Positions 8,520 through 17,606 of a stretch of DNA of 57,682 nucleotides are shown here, piece after piece (positions within the stretch are counted from its first letter, which is position 1; each line of letters begins with the position of its first letter). A model generated the notes under the pieces. It was not told the DNA's origin. It did no database searches and saw nothing but the letters and a program-made list of their open reading frames with translations. The stretch is from Lentisphaerae bacterium RIFOXYA12_64_32 (GTDB lineage Bacteria > Verrucomicrobiota > Lentisphaeria > Oligosphaerales > YB12-FULL-65-16), in assembly GCA_001803235.1 (NCBI GenBank), contig MHBL01000102.1:1-57682 (forward strand), given 5' to 3'. Both the position numbers and the translations under genes were made by a program.

Positions 8520-9071
8520 ATGGCCACAGGCAAGATGCCGACCGCAGAAGAGAAGGACAAATGTGTAACGGCGTTGACGAGAATCAGTGAACTGCTCGGC
8601 TTGAACGCGGAGGTTTCGGCTCGCGAAGACGAACACGGTCTGACGTTGGTGATGAACGCCCCCGAACCCGGACGACTGATCGGCCGTAAAGGGCAGTACC
8701 TGCAGAGCATGGAATTGCTGCTGAACCGCTTGGCCCGGAAGCAGTGCGGCCCGATCGGCTGGGTGGAGGTCGATGTGGACGGGTACCAGAAGGCCAGGCG
8801 CGAATCGGTTCACGAGCGTTCCGGTGGCGGGGCCGCGGTGGCCCATCTGCGCCAAGTGGCGCTGGACGCCGCCAAAGAGGTGAAGCGGTGGGGAACGCCC
8901 AGGGAAATAGGACCGTTTTCGGCCAGGGACCGACGGGTCGTGCACATGGCGCTGCGCGATGACCCGGAGATCCAAACGGAAAGCGAATCCGAGATCGGGG
9001 ACGGCAAGGGCCTGAAGAAAGTCGTTGTGCGAGCGGCGGGGAAGGGGTCGCCAGCGCCGGCTGAGCAGTAG
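8520..9071 (+). CDS. jag: Jag/KhpB-type RNA-binding protein (KH + R3H)
   Basis: This is a cytoplasmic RNA-binding protein of the SpoIIIJ-associated (Jag/KhpB) family, usually encoded right after yidC. A KH domain with the GxxG-type loop LIGRKGQYLQSME lies at about residues 45-110. An R3H domain with the helix PFSARDRRVVHMALRDD follows at about 120-160. The product is 183 aa, and no N-terminal Jag_N domain is seen. The start is ATG 8520 behind a strong AGGAGGTG; the frame is open from 8496 but that start is not needed. The C-terminus is a short charged tail. Confidence 0.92.
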   Translation: MATGKMPTAEEKDKCVTALTRISELLGLNAEVSAREDEHGLTLVMNAPEPGRLIGRKGQYLQSMELLLNRLARKQCGPIGWVEVDVDGYQKARRESVHERSGGGAAVAHLRQVALDAAKEVKRWGTPREIGPFSARDRRVVHMALRDDPEIQTESESEIGDGKGLKKVVVRAAGKGSPAPAEQ

Positions 9072-9153
9072 CGCTCCGCCTGCACGGGGGGTACGCCGCG
9101 GCCGCCGACTTGGCGCGGCCCACTTGCCGGGCTAGATTCTCAACAGCCTTCCG

Positions 9154-9188
9154 CCCCTGCCGGTATTGCCGACAGGGCCCGGCAGGGG
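9154..9188 (+). terminator. GC-rich hairpin after jag, possible terminator
   Basis: CCCCTGCCGG (9154-9163) and CCGGCAGGGG (9179-9188) form a perfect 10-bp stem with a 15-base loop. Only two T residues follow, so intrinsic termination would be weak. It could alternatively be a leader structure of the guaB transcript. Confidence 0.4.
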
Positions 9189-9212
9189 TTGCGCAGACCG
9201 TTTCACAAGTAC

Positions 9213-9341
9213 TGCAAGAGCCCGGTTTCAGTGTTCAGGTTTCAGGAATGCGCAACCTATTCAGCATCAGGGTATTCCTTCCTGACACCTGATACCCGAA
9301 CCCTCATCCCGCAAGGCGGGGTTTTGTTAGAGGCTCCTGCA
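9213..9341. repeat. intergenic TTCAGG/CCTGAA inverted array, copy 4, with outer arms
   Basis: The inner arms are at 9226-9249 and 9274-9300, and the loop is nearly identical to that of copy 2 (CGCAACCTATTCAGCATCAG). Here an outer pair is also visible: TGCAAGAGCC at 9213-9222 and GGCTCCTGCA at 9332-9341, which agree at 9 of 10 positions when inverted. A short hairpin with a T-run lies between the inner and outer right arms. The element ends about 20 bases before the guaB start. Confidence 0.75.
9308..9328 (+). terminator. short hairpin plus T-run in the guaB leader
   Basis: CCCGC (9308-9312) pairs with GCGGG (9316-9320) over a three-base loop and is followed at once by GTTTTGTT. This is the form of a small intrinsic terminator. 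It lies about 35 bases upstream of the guaB start and inside repeat copy 4, so it may attenuate read-through into guaB. Confidence 0.4.
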
Positions 9342-9362
9342 ACCAGGGAGAGTTCCGTCGCC

Positions 9363-10859
9363 GTGAACAACCCGCATTTGGACACTTTCATGGAGAGCCA
9401 GGGATTCGAGGGCCTCACCTTCGATGACGTGTCCCTGGAAACGCTCTATGCCGACTTCCTTCCCGCCGAGGCTGACGTGAGTTCGCGCTTCAGCCGTAAC
9501 ATTGGGCTGAACATTCCGTTTGTCAGCGCCGCCATGGATACGGTCACGGGAAGTGAAATGGCCATCGCCTTGGCGCTGTTGGGCGGCATCGGCGTGGTGC
9601 ACAAGAATTTGACCTCTGAGCGGCAGGCGGAAGAAGTCCAACGCGTCAAGCATTACCTGAACGGTCTGATCACCAAGCCCGTGGTTTTCCGCACTGGCAT
9701 GCTGGTGTCGGAGGTCATGGCGGAGAAGGCGCAGCGGAAATACCTGTTCACCGGCTTCCCCATCGTGGATGAGCAGGACAGGTTGGTCGGCATCCTGACC
9801 TCCCGGGATGTGAAGTTCCTGACCAATTACCAGTTGAAGGTTGATGACGTCATGACCCGCAGTCCGATCGTCGGCACCCGCGGCACGTCGATGACCAAGG
9901 CTTTCGAGATCATGGCCAAGAACAAGGTCGGCAAGCTGCCGATTGTCGACAAGGAGAACCGGCTTCTCGGGTTATACAGTTACCATGACGTGCGCACCTT
10001 GTTGAAGAACGTGGAGCCTGCCTTCAACCGAGATGCCCAGCACCAATTGCGCGTCGCGGCCGCCGTCGGCCCACACGACGAAGAACGCATCGGCCGACTG
10101 GTCGCCGCTGGCGTCGACGCCCTGGTGCTCGACACCGCGCACGGCCACAGCAAAGGGGTGATTGAGACGCTGAAGTGGCTGAAGCGTCAGTATCCTGCCG
10201 TGGACGTGGTGGCGGGGAATATCGCTTCCGCCGACGGGGCGCGGGACCTGATGGCGGCCGGCGCGGATGCGGTCAAGGTCGGCATCGGTCCGGGCTCCAT
10301 CTGTACGACCCGGGTTGTGGCGGGGGTCGGAGTCCCGCAGTTGACTGCCATCTACCGGGCCGCCAAGGCGGTCGAGGGAAAGATACCCGTCGTAGCGGAT
10401 GGCGGCATCGCGTTTTCCGGCGACGCGGCCAAGGCCTTGGCCGTGGGGGCCAGCTCCGTGATGATGGGTTCGGCGCTGGCCGGCACCGAGGAAAGCCCGG
10501 GCGAACGCATTCTGCATCAGGGGCGTACGTTCGTCGTCTACCGCGGCATGGGAAGCCTCGATGCGCTCAAGGCCGGCATGGGCAGCCGTGAGCGGTATGG
10601 GCAGAGTCACGTCGACGACCCGCAGAAACTCGTGCCCCAGGGGATTGAGGGGATGGTGCCCTACCGGGGGCGCGTGGCCGATGTCCTGCACCAGTTTGTC
10701 GGCGGCCTGCGCTTTGCGTTGGGCTATGCGGGCGCTCGCAATGTGGCGGAACTGCAGAGCAAGGTGCGTTTCGTGCGCGTCAGTCCCGCCGGCCGTGAGG
10801 AAGCCCACCCGCACGACGTGGTACTGATGAAAGACGCGCCCAACTACCGGGCCACCTAA
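9363..10859 (+). CDS. guaB: inosine-5'-monophosphate dehydrogenase
   Basis: GuaB oxidises IMP to XMP with NAD, the committed step to guanine nucleotides. The barrel signature with catalytic cysteine, [14 protein letters not shown], is present. So are LTFDDVSLE near the N-terminus, [16 protein letters not shown], and the flap region [14 protein letters not shown]. Two CBS domains are inserted at about residues 100-215, ending [10 protein letters not shown]. The frame is open upstream to 9189 through repeat DNA. GTG 9363 (498 aa) behind AGGGAGA gives a normal length, and an ATG at 9390 is an alternative. A palindrome, GGCCACCTAAGGTGGCC, spans the stop codon. Confidence 0.95.
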   Translation: MNNPHLDTFMESQGFEGLTFDDVSLETLYADFLPAEADVSSRFSRNIGLNIPFVSAAMDTVTGSEMAIALALLGGIGVVHKNLTSERQAEEVQRVKHYLNGLITKPVVFRTGMLVSEVMAEKAQRKYLFTGFPIVDEQDRLVGILTSRDVKFLTNYQLKVDDVMTRSPIVGTRGTSMTKAFEIMAKNKVGKLPIVDKENRLLGLYSYHDVRTLLKNVEPAFNRDAQHQLRVAAAVGPHDEERIGRLVAAGVDALVLDTAHGHSKGVIETLKWLKRQYPAVDVVAGNIASADGARDLMAAGADAVKVGIGPGSICTTRVVAGVGVPQLTAIYRAAKAVEGKIPVVADGGIAFSGDAAKALAVGASSVMMGSALAGTEESPGERILHQGRTFVVYRGMGSLDALKAGMGSRERYGQSHVDDPQKLVPQGIEGMVPYRGRVADVLHQFVGGLRFALGYAGARNVAELQSKVRFVRVSPAGREEAHPHDVVLMKDAPNYRAT

Positions 10860-10950
10860 GGTGGCCGAGCAAGCTGCCAAGTTATTCTTGCGCGGGCCCT
10901 TAGGCAGACGGCATGGGTGTGAGGATGTTGCAGACGTACAGCAAGAGCCA

Positions 10951-11043
10951 GGTCTCAGGTGTTGGTGCTCAGATGTCAGAATGCACCATCGAATCAACAT
11001 CAGAGTGTCCGTCCTGACACCCGAAACCTGAACACTGAAACCA
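10951..11043. repeat. intergenic TTCAGG/CCTGAA inverted array, copy 5
   Basis: This lies in the guaB-floA spacer. The left arm at 10951-10980 is degenerate (TCTCAGGTG, GCTCAGATG, TCAGA), and the right arm at 11012-11043 reads CCTGACACCCGAAACCTGAA and onward. The left flank CAGCAAGAGCCAGGT and the loop AATCAACATCAGAGTGTCC match copies 2 and 4 in diverged form. This looks like an older member of the same family. Confidence 0.65.
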
Positions 11044-11092
11044 GCGGCTGGACGGTCTGGCCGGCGCCGCGGGGATGAAGGAGCACAGCACG

Positions 11093-12079
11093 GTGTCAAG
11101 TCTGATGGCCATCCTGGGGCTGTTTGCGGCGGTACTCTTGCTCGCCGCCGGGGTGGTCCTGGCCACCTTTTTCAATCTGTGGGTTCAGGCCAAGGCCACC
11201 CAGGTGCCCGTCACCTTGCTCGAAATGGTGGCCATGACCTTGCGGCAGGTCAGCCCGACGCGCGTGGTCTCCTGCAAGATATCGCTGGCCAAGGCGGGTG
11301 TGGAGGTCGATACCGCCGATCTGGAGGCACATGTGCTGAGCGGTGGCCATCTCGAAGCGGTCGCTGACGCACTGATTGCAGCGCACAAGGCGGACCTCGG
11401 CATGGACTTCCGGCGCTTGGCCGCCATTGATCTGGCGGGGCGCAACGTGGTGGACGGCGTTCACACCCGCGTGACGCCAAAGGTGATTCCTTGTCCGCCT
11501 TCCGAGGCGCGGACGCAGGGCATCTGTGGTGTTTCCAAGGATGGCGTGCGCCTGGCGGTGCGGGCGCGGGTCACCGTACGGACGCGTCTGGACCGCTTGG
11601 TGGGTGGCGCCGGGGAGGAAACCATTGTGGCCCGAGTCGGGGAGGGGATCGTGTCGGCCATCGGCCGGGCCGAGTCGCACCGCGACATTCTGGCCAACCC
11701 CGATCTCATTTCCGCACACCTGCTGGCCAAGGGCCTTGACGGCGGTACGGCGTTCGAAATCCTCTCGGTGGACATCGCGGATGTCGATGTTCTGGACAAC
11801 GTGGCCGCGCGCCTGTCCTCCGCCCAGGCGGACGCCGACAAGCGGATCGCCCAGGCGCGAGCCGAGAGCCGACGCGCCGCGGCGGTAGCTGCCCGTCAGG
11901 AGATGCGCGCCAGGACGATGGAAATGACCGGGCGAGTCGTGGCCGCCCGGTCGCGGGTGCCGTTGGCCCTGTCGTCGGCTTTCCGCGAGGTGAACTTGGG
12001 GGTGACGCGAGCGCCCCGGCCGGTTCTTTCGTCCATGGCCAGGCGACCCCACCCCAGGCGAGGCCCGGTTGAGGCGTAG
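11093..12079 (+). CDS. floA: flotillin-like protein FloA
   Basis: This is a membrane-anchored SPFH-type scaffold protein that organises functional membrane microdomains in bacteria. It has an N-terminal hydrophobic segment (about residues 4-28) and then the family-specific region. The signatures include VAMTLRQVSPTRVV, AAIDLAGRNVVDGV, VTVRTRLDRLVGGAGEETI, VARVGEGIVSAIG and KGLDGGTAFEILSVDIADVD. An Ala/Glu/Arg-rich helical stretch follows (AQADADKRIAQARAESRR). GTG 11093 has AAGGAG nine bases upstream. An ATG at 11075 is in frame but overlaps that binding site. The last 30 residues are basic and unlike other FloA tails. Confidence 0.9.
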   Translation: MSSLMAILGLFAAVLLLAAGVVLATFFNLWVQAKATQVPVTLLEMVAMTLRQVSPTRVVSCKISLAKAGVEVDTADLEAHVLSGGHLEAVADALIAAHKADLGMDFRRLAAIDLAGRNVVDGVHTRVTPKVIPCPPSEARTQGICGVSKDGVRLAVRARVTVRTRLDRLVGGAGEETIVARVGEGIVSAIGRAESHRDILANPDLISAHLLAKGLDGGTAFEILSVDIADVDVLDNVAARLSSAQADADKRIAQARAESRRAAAVAARQEMRARTMEMTGRVVAARSRVPLALSSAFREVNLGVTRAPRPVLSSMARRPHPRRGPVEA

Positions 12080-12422
12080 GCGCTATCCGCTCGGAGGCCT
12101 TCCGCACCCGACCCAAAAAAAAGCTGCCTGAGGTGCCCTTGATTTGCCTCCAACGGCGGTCTATTATACCAAACTTTGCTGATACGGCCGCCGGTGGGTT
12201 ATCGGGAAGAAGGAACTGCGGCCCGAGAATGAGGGAGAGAAAAGAAACGTCTTTGGGAACAGCGTGGAATTCCATGCCCGTCGTGTCGGGTCCGTCAAGG
12301 CTCGCACGGGGTGTTTCGGCAACTGGCGGTGTACAGGATTTGGAATTGTGCTGAAACTGTATTATTGTCCTCACCGTCACCAAGGATGCGGGTGAGGTCT
12401 TGCGGAACGGGTGGAGGTCTCC
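12080..12422. other. 343-bp leader and promoter region of the pilus-like operon
   Basis: This spacer separates floA from the pilus-like operon. It has a near-palindrome CGGAGGCCTTCCG, an A-run at about 12116-12123, the promoter listed separately and about 250 bases of leader without a convincing reading frame. I see no TTCAGG array here, unlike most other spacers. Confidence 0.5.
12139..12167 (+). promoter_or_regulatory. sigma-70 promoter for the pilus-like operon
   Basis: TTGATT (12139-12144), 17 bases, TATTAT (12162-12167): near-consensus boxes at ideal spacing in an otherwise GC-rich region. Transcription should begin near 12174 and leave an unusually long leader of about 250 bases before the first gene. 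Confidence 0.6.
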
Positions 12423-13082
12423 ATGCAAAAGCTCGGGTCGAAGCGACTGGTAATGCTTCTTTCCGTGATCGTCTTCCTCGGAATGGCGGGCGGGCTGTTG
12501 GCGCAGGACGCCCAACCGAAGGGGGCCGCCGCCAAGGGGACGCCTCAGGTGCGCATCACGGAAATCGTCCTCGACGCGTTGCCGTCCCCCGAGTTCGACG
12601 ATAACCCGAAACCGCAGGCCAAGACCAGCGGCAACGAATGGCTGCAGGTCCTCATCCGGTATGAAACTCGGGGCAAGGAAGGCTGGCTCGACGAAGTGCA
12701 GTTGAAGTGTCACGCCGTGATGATGCCGTACAAGGCCGGTAAACCGGTGGTGCTCAACGCTGAGGTTACTTACCTTGATGTCATGGACGGTCTTCACAAT
12801 GCGGTGCTGTACGTCCGCCCCGCCATTGTCCAGCGTTACACCGGCAACAAGCGCATCAAGAAGACCAATGTCGCCGTCTACGTCGAAGCCATGGCCGGTG
12901 AAGGGGAGCCGGTCGTTAAGGAATTGCGGCAGAGCAGGGATATCCCCGACAAGTGGTGGGAAGCCAAGGAACCGCGGGTTGTCATCCGCGACAACGAACT
13001 GCTACCCCCCACGGAGACTCCGTTCGCGGGCTTCGATTACGATGCTTACGAGCATTTGCGGGTTATGCGACAGACGCGCTGA
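12423..13082 (+). CDS. secreted protein, positional counterpart of Amuc_1102
   Basis: This 219 aa protein has a clear signal peptide (basic start, LVMLLSVIVFLGMAGGLLAQ, probable cleavage near residue 25-27). The mature part looks like one beta-rich domain: VRITEIVLDALPSPEF, EWLQVLIRYETRG, then alternating polar and hydrophobic strands. ATG 12423 is chosen because GGAGG lies five bases upstream. It is the first gene of a five-gene operon whose order matches the Akkermansia Amuc_1102 to Amuc_1098 locus in reverse numbering. A role as a secreted pilus-system accessory is inferred from position only; I recognise no enzyme motif. Confidence 0.8.
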   Translation: MQKLGSKRLVMLLSVIVFLGMAGGLLAQDAQPKGAAAKGTPQVRITEIVLDALPSPEFDDNPKPQAKTSGNEWLQVLIRYETRGKEGWLDEVQLKCHAVMMPYKAGKPVVLNAEVTYLDVMDGLHNAVLYVRPAIVQRYTGNKRIKKTNVAVYVEAMAGEGEPVVKELRQSRDIPDKWWEAKEPRVVIRDNELLPPTETPFAGFDYDAYEHLRVMRQTR

Positions 13083-13138
13083 AAACGGATAGCGGGTCTG
13101 TTTCTGGGGTTCCCATTTCTATCCTGGGGACGTTGCGA

Positions 13139-15106
13139 ATGGCACGAGCAGAGCGAATCCTGGCGGTCGACATCGGTGCGACGAGCATCAAGGTGGGCGA
13201 ATTCGAGTACCCCAAGGAAGGCCCCACCCTCGTCAATTTCACCTACCGCGAATACGAGGAAGAGCTGACCGAAAGCTCGCGCTCGATCGTGGTCGCCGGA
13301 CTGCTTCGCCAAATGCTCGTCGAGAATAATTTCCTCGCCCGGCGCTGCATGCTCTCGCTCTCCGGTCAGGCGGCCTTCACGCGGTTTGTCAAACTCCCGC
13401 CGGTCGCCGAGGAGGAGAGCCGAGTACGCCAGATCGTCGAGTTCGAGGCGCGCCAGAACGTCCCCTTCCCCATGGAAGAAGTCATTTGGGATTACCAGTT
13501 GATCGCCAATCCCGAGTCCGACGAAATGGACGTCATGTTTGTCGTCATCAAGAATGACATTGTGGAACAGATGACCGGTGCCGTCCAGGCGGTCGGGTTG
13601 GACCCGATTCTCGTCGATGTGGCCCCCGCCGCGTGTTACAACGCCGCCCGCGCCAACCATGTAGGCGATGAAGACTGCGCCATGGTGCTGAACATTGGCG
13701 GACGCAGTACCAACCTGCTCTTTGCCGACAAGACCCGCTTCTTCGCCCGGACCATTCCGATTGCCGGACATTCGATTACCCAGCAGATCGGCAAAGAGTT
13801 CGGCATCGGCTTTGCCGAAGCCGAGGAACTGAAGCGGCGGCACGGTTTCGTCGCCTTGGGCGGCGCCTATGCCGAACCGGAGTCTGAAGTGGCCGCTTCG
13901 GTGTCGAAGATTATCCGCAATGTGATGGCCCGCCTGCACGGTGAAATCAACCGCTCCATCAGCGTCTACCGCGCCCACCAGAAGGGCCATCGTCCCATGG
14001 CCCTCTACCTGACCGGCGGCAGTTCGACCATGACCTATACGGACCACTTCTTCTCGGAGAAGCTCCGGATGGAGGCCAAGTACCTGAACCCCTTCCAGGT
14101 CATCAACATCGGACCTACAGTCAACCGCCAGCAACTGCAGGAAGTGGCTCACATGTTCAGCGAGGTGATCGGCCTCGGGTTGCGCCACAGGCTCCGGTGC
14201 CCGATCGAGGTCAGCCTCATCCCCGACAGTATCCGGCGGCATCAGACTTTGCAGAAGAAGAAGCCGTATTTCTTTGCCTGCCTGGGGTGTCTGGTTCTGT
14301 TGCTGTTTGTCGCCCTGCTGGCCACGCAACAGCGCGCCAACAAGTACCGCGCCGCCGACGAACTCATGGCGAGTTCGATTCAGAAACTCGATACTCTCAA
14401 TCAAGAGATCATGGAAGCGCGCGAAGACACGGACCGGCGCCTCAAGCAGTACATGAACCTGAAGAGTTTCCTCCAGGAGCGGCTCTGCTGGCCGGACATC
14501 CTCAACAAGCTGCAGGAACTCAAGCCTGAGACACTTTGGGTTTACAGCATCAGGCCCCTGTCCGGAGACGGTGTGGCCGCTGGCGGCGGCGGCGGTGGAC
14601 GGCGCTCGGAAGGGATGGGGGAGTTTGGCGCCGGGATGATGTTCCCGGGAGCGCCTGGTGGCGGCGGCGCTTCACCCGCGGCGGCGTCCGGCGGTGCTGC
14701 CAAACTGACCGAAGTGAAGACCCTTGAAATCTGCGGACACAGTATTATGCTTGAATCCCGTCCGACTGGACTACGGCCAGCGGCGGGCGCTGCGACGGTC
14801 CCGGCTCCGGAAAAGCCGCCGGCGGCGGCGGCCAAGCCTCTCGAAGCTGCGAAGCCCGCCGAAACGCCGAAGCAGGGGGACGCGCCGGTGGCCGAAGGGG
14901 AGAGTGCGCCAAAGCTGCCGGTATTGAAGGAAGGGCCGACCCCGGAACTGACGTATCTGGCTCGTCTGCGTGCCTGTCCGCTCTTTGACCCTGACGAGAA
15001 GGTCACGAACATCCAGACGTACATTGCGCCGAACGTTGTGCGCAACCTCAGTTCTTTCACTATCGTGGTCAAGCTTAAGACGCCGGTCAAGTTCTACGTC
15101 TTCTGA
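13139..15106 (+). CDS. pilM: PilM-PilN-type fusion, type IV pilus inner-membrane platform (Amuc_1101-like)
   Basis: Residues 1-370 are an actin-like ATPase fold of the PilM/FtsA family. The phosphate-1 loop is VDIGATSIKVGEF, followed by NVPFPMEEVIWDYQLI, NIGGRSTNLLF and a glycine-rich TGGSSTM loop. One membrane helix follows (about 375-398), then a coiled region (about 400-460) resembling PilN. So the cytoplasmic ATPase and its bitopic partner are joined in one 655 aa chain. A Gly/Pro/Ala-rich linker (about 480-600) precedes a short C-terminal block. In typical systems PilM and PilN are separate. ATG 13139 is 56 bases after the previous gene. Confidence 0.88.
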   Translation: MARAERILAVDIGATSIKVGEFEYPKEGPTLVNFTYREYEEELTESSRSIVVAGLLRQMLVENNFLARRCMLSLSGQAAFTRFVKLPPVAEEESRVRQIVEFEARQNVPFPMEEVIWDYQLIANPESDEMDVMFVVIKNDIVEQMTGAVQAVGLDPILVDVAPAACYNAARANHVGDEDCAMVLNIGGRSTNLLFADKTRFFARTIPIAGHSITQQIGKEFGIGFAEAEELKRRHGFVALGGAYAEPESEVAASVSKIIRNVMARLHGEINRSISVYRAHQKGHRPMALYLTGGSSTMTYTDHFFSEKLRMEAKYLNPFQVINIGPTVNRQQLQEVAHMFSEVIGLGLRHRLRCPIEVSLIPDSIRRHQTLQKKKPYFFACLGCLVLLLFVALLATQQRANKYRAADELMASSIQKLDTLNQEIMEAREDTDRRLKQYMNLKSFLQERLCWPDILNKLQELKPETLWVYSIRPLSGDGVAAGGGGGGRRSEGMGEFGAGMMFPGAPGGGGASPAAASGGAAKLTEVKTLEICGHSIMLESRPTGLRPAAGAATVPAPEKPPAAAAKPLEAAKPAETPKQGDAPVAEGESAPKLPVLKEGPTPELTYLARLRACPLFDPDEKVTNIQTYIAPNVVRNLSSFTIVVKLKTPVKFYVF

Positions 15107-15138
15107 GGCTTGGAGGGTTGGGTGGCATAGGCGGAAGT

Positions 15139-16200
15139 ATGGATTTTCTCAAGAAAAACATCGGTCTGATTATCTACACGGTCGTTTGTCTTGCCCTGTC
15201 GGGCTTGATCATCACCGGCATTCGGCGCGCAGCGACAACGGCCAGCGAGTCCAAGAAGAAAGTCGCTCGACAGTCTGAGTTTTTCGAGCGCATCAAGAGC
15301 AACGAGTACGCGATCAACAGAGCGAACCGCGAGGCCGCCGGCGATAACCAGACCATGGTCGAGGCCAAGTTCCATGACCTGCGGCAGTGGCTGGCGCAGA
15401 ACTATTCGATCGCCATGGACCCGCCGCCGACCAGTGTCGAGTGCGTCACTATCCTTCAAGAGGAAATACGGCGGATGAAGAAGGATACGGAGGACAAAGA
15501 AATAGCTGTCGGGGCACAGTGTCAGTTCTTCTCCTTCGACAGCCAGGCGACATCCTCCGTTCTGCCTCCGGTGGAGGATATTCCGTTGATCCTGCGGCAA
15601 ATCAAAGTGGTCAAGGAGGTCGTCCGGATCGTCGGTCTGTCGCTGGCGGGGACCAAACCCGCCGAACTTACCAGTATCCATCGAGCGTTGGGCCTGAAGA
15701 CACAGGAAGCCGACCTGTACACGATCACGCCAGTGGACATCACCATTGTCGCGCCTATGCTTCAGATTCAGGATCTCATCAACCGATTCCATAAGGAATC
15801 CCAGTATCTGTTCTTCCTTCGGAACATCACGTTGGTCTCAAGAGACCAGGCACCCAATGGCGTGGCCGTGGGGTTTGACTCCGTGTTCGGCGCCAGGGCG
15901 ACGACGCCAGCCGCCGGGGGGGCGCCCGGCCCCATGGAGATGGGAATGGGGGGACCGCCGGAAATGTTCGGCATGCCGGGTGCGGGCGGACCGCCGGGAG
16001 CTGTGCCGCCTCGCGGCGGCCGCCCGGGAGCCCGGACCCCAGCTCCAGCCGCACCCACGTCGGCCGCGCCGGCTGTCGCCGGACCGGATTTGGCGGCCTT
16101 GACGAAGAACGAGTTGGTCATTTTTGGTGATGTCGTGTACCAGGCCGACCTGCGGCTGGATCTGGTCGAGTTCCGGGAACCCAAGAAAGCAACTCCGTAA
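15139..16200 (+). CDS. PilO-type alignment protein (Amuc_1100-like)
   Basis: This 353 aa protein has a single N-terminal membrane helix (about residues 9-28) followed by a charged, probably coiled segment. Two periplasmic alpha/beta stretches then resemble the PilO arrangement. It ends in a Gly/Pro/Ala-rich linker (about 265-320) and a short conserved tail, the same layout as the end of the preceding PilM fusion. It lies directly after the PilM-PilN gene, which is where PilO belongs. In Akkermansia this position is held by Amuc_1100, the pili-associated surface protein known for host effects. Homology is inferred from architecture and order; pairwise similarity could not be computed. Confidence 0.78.
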   Translation: MDFLKKNIGLIIYTVVCLALSGLIITGIRRAATTASESKKKVARQSEFFERIKSNEYAINRANREAAGDNQTMVEAKFHDLRQWLAQNYSIAMDPPPTSVECVTILQEEIRRMKKDTEDKEIAVGAQCQFFSFDSQATSSVLPPVEDIPLILRQIKVVKEVVRIVGLSLAGTKPAELTSIHRALGLKTQEADLYTITPVDITIVAPMLQIQDLINRFHKESQYLFFLRNITLVSRDQAPNGVAVGFDSVFGARATTPAAGGAPGPMEMGMGGPPEMFGMPGAGGPPGAVPPRGGRPGARTPAPAAPTSAAPAVAGPDLAALTKNELVIFGDVVYQADLRLDLVEFREPKKATP

Positions 16201-16218
16201 GAAAGAGCGAGGCGAGCC

Positions 16219-17394
16219 TTGGGATTTCTGCGCAGCCATTTCGAGAAAGTTGCCCTCGGATTGTGCCTCGTGGGCTTCCTGCTTAGTTGCTTCTACCTGT
16301 TCCATGGGTTGCAGAAAGCCGTCGAGGAAGTCCGGCTGGTTGAGGATAAGGCAAACCAGTCCGTTACCAGCGGCAAGCAGTTGGATCGTCTGCTGGAGAC
16401 CATTTTCGATGCGCCCGCGGTCATCACAGATCCAAAGGTCGAGTTCAAGATCGCAGGAGTCGACGGTCGGAACAGTCTGATGTTCCCCGACAAGTTCATC
16501 CGCTGTGCCAACTCGGAATGTCCGAACCTGGTGCCGTTCGAAACCGCCATATGTCCCTTCTGTGGTCAGAAGGAGCCGCCCGACAAACCGACGGTAGACC
16601 CGACTCAGGACTTCGATGAAGATGGCTTGCCCAACGGGTTCGAGGTGGAACGCCCTTACCTCGACCAGTATGATCCCAACGATGCGCAGGACGATCAGGA
16701 CAAGGACGGGTTCACCAACCTGGAGGAGTACCAGGCCAAGACTGTGCTGGATGACCCGAAGAGCCATCCGCCCTTGGTCGATTTGCTTCGTTTTGAGGGC
16801 GGCTATCGGAACTTCATTCCGCTGCTGCTCGTGAAAATTACCCGCAACAACTCCGACGATCCGGCCATGTGGGACATCCAGTGCGACGTCATTGAGAAGG
16901 GGCAGAAGCGGCGCAAGTCCTTCCGTTTGGGCGCAAAGGTCGGCGGGTACGAGATTACCGAGGTGAACTACAAGGTCGACCCGCAGTACGACAAGGTGCG
17001 GCGGCGGAAGATTGAGATCGACCAATCCCAGTTGACGTTGAAATCGGAGACAACGGAAGATACATACGTCTTGGACGTGGGGAAACCTGCCTATGAAAAA
17101 GACATGATTGTGAAGCTCTTCTTCCTGAACAACCGCTATAACCCCAGGCGTTGCCAGAGGTTCGAGGTCAAGTTGGGCGAGAAGTTCCCCTTGAGTCACC
17201 CCGCTTCCGGGGATGTGGAGAACTACACCCTGATCAGCGCCACCCCAACAGGCGTCGAAATCAAGCGCACGGACGAAAACGTCGAGGAGCAGGAATTTGC
17301 CGTGCGTAAACTGGATCCGCAGAAGGACTTTATGCGTCGCGCCACGGGAGCTGGGCCCGCGGAGGGGCAGGGGGTGCCGCCGGAGATGAGATGA
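16219..17394 (+). CDS. membrane-anchored zinc-ribbon and calcium-motif protein (Amuc_1099-like)
   Basis: The start is TTG, 18 bases after the previous stop. An N-terminal membrane helix (about 10-32) anchors the 391 aa protein. A compact Cys4 ribbon follows: C96-x4-C101 and C112-PF-C115. Then come two aspartate-rich calcium-type motifs, DFDEDGLPNGFE and DDQDKDGFTNLEE, which resemble the thrombospondin-3-type repeats of the giant protein 5 kb downstream. The rest is a beta-rich periplasmic region. No function is known to me. Its operon position matches Amuc_1099, between the PilO-type protein and the secretin. Confidence 0.75.
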   Translation: MGFLRSHFEKVALGLCLVGFLLSCFYLFHGLQKAVEEVRLVEDKANQSVTSGKQLDRLLETIFDAPAVITDPKVEFKIAGVDGRNSLMFPDKFIRCANSECPNLVPFETAICPFCGQKEPPDKPTVDPTQDFDEDGLPNGFEVERPYLDQYDPNDAQDDQDKDGFTNLEEYQAKTVLDDPKSHPPLVDLLRFEGGYRNFIPLLLVKITRNNSDDPAMWDIQCDVIEKGQKRRKSFRLGAKVGGYEITEVNYKVDPQYDKVRRRKIEIDQSQLTLKSETTEDTYVLDVGKPAYEKDMIVKLFFLNNRYNPRRCQRFEVKLGEKFPLSHPASGDVENYTLISATPTGVEIKRTDENVEEQEFAVRKLDPQKDFMRRATGAGPAEGQGVPPEMR

Positions 17395-17606
17395 TGGGGC
17401 CGCGTACGGCGAAGGAGCACTGGCGTACGCGGCAACTCTCGGCTCCGGTTTCAGGGGCAGATGGAGGGAGTTGGTGTGTGGACGAGAGCCTCTCAGACCG
17501 GTATTACGTATAGCCGGGCAGAGCGGATCGGGCGCACGATTCATAGGTCTTAGGTTTATCGAAACAGAAATAGCGGGCTCATATGATGGACAAGCGGAGA
17601 GACTCT

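Noticed and set aside
8275..8568. A 97-codon frame starting in the nested repeat element
   Set aside because: It begins at the ATG of the repeat end and runs through repeat DNA into the jag start region in another frame; no family resemblance.
12340..12365. A second promoter nearer the first pilus gene (TTGGAA with TATTAT)
   Set aside because: The spacing is only 14 bases, too short for a normal sigma-70 promoter; the pair at 12139-12167 is much better.
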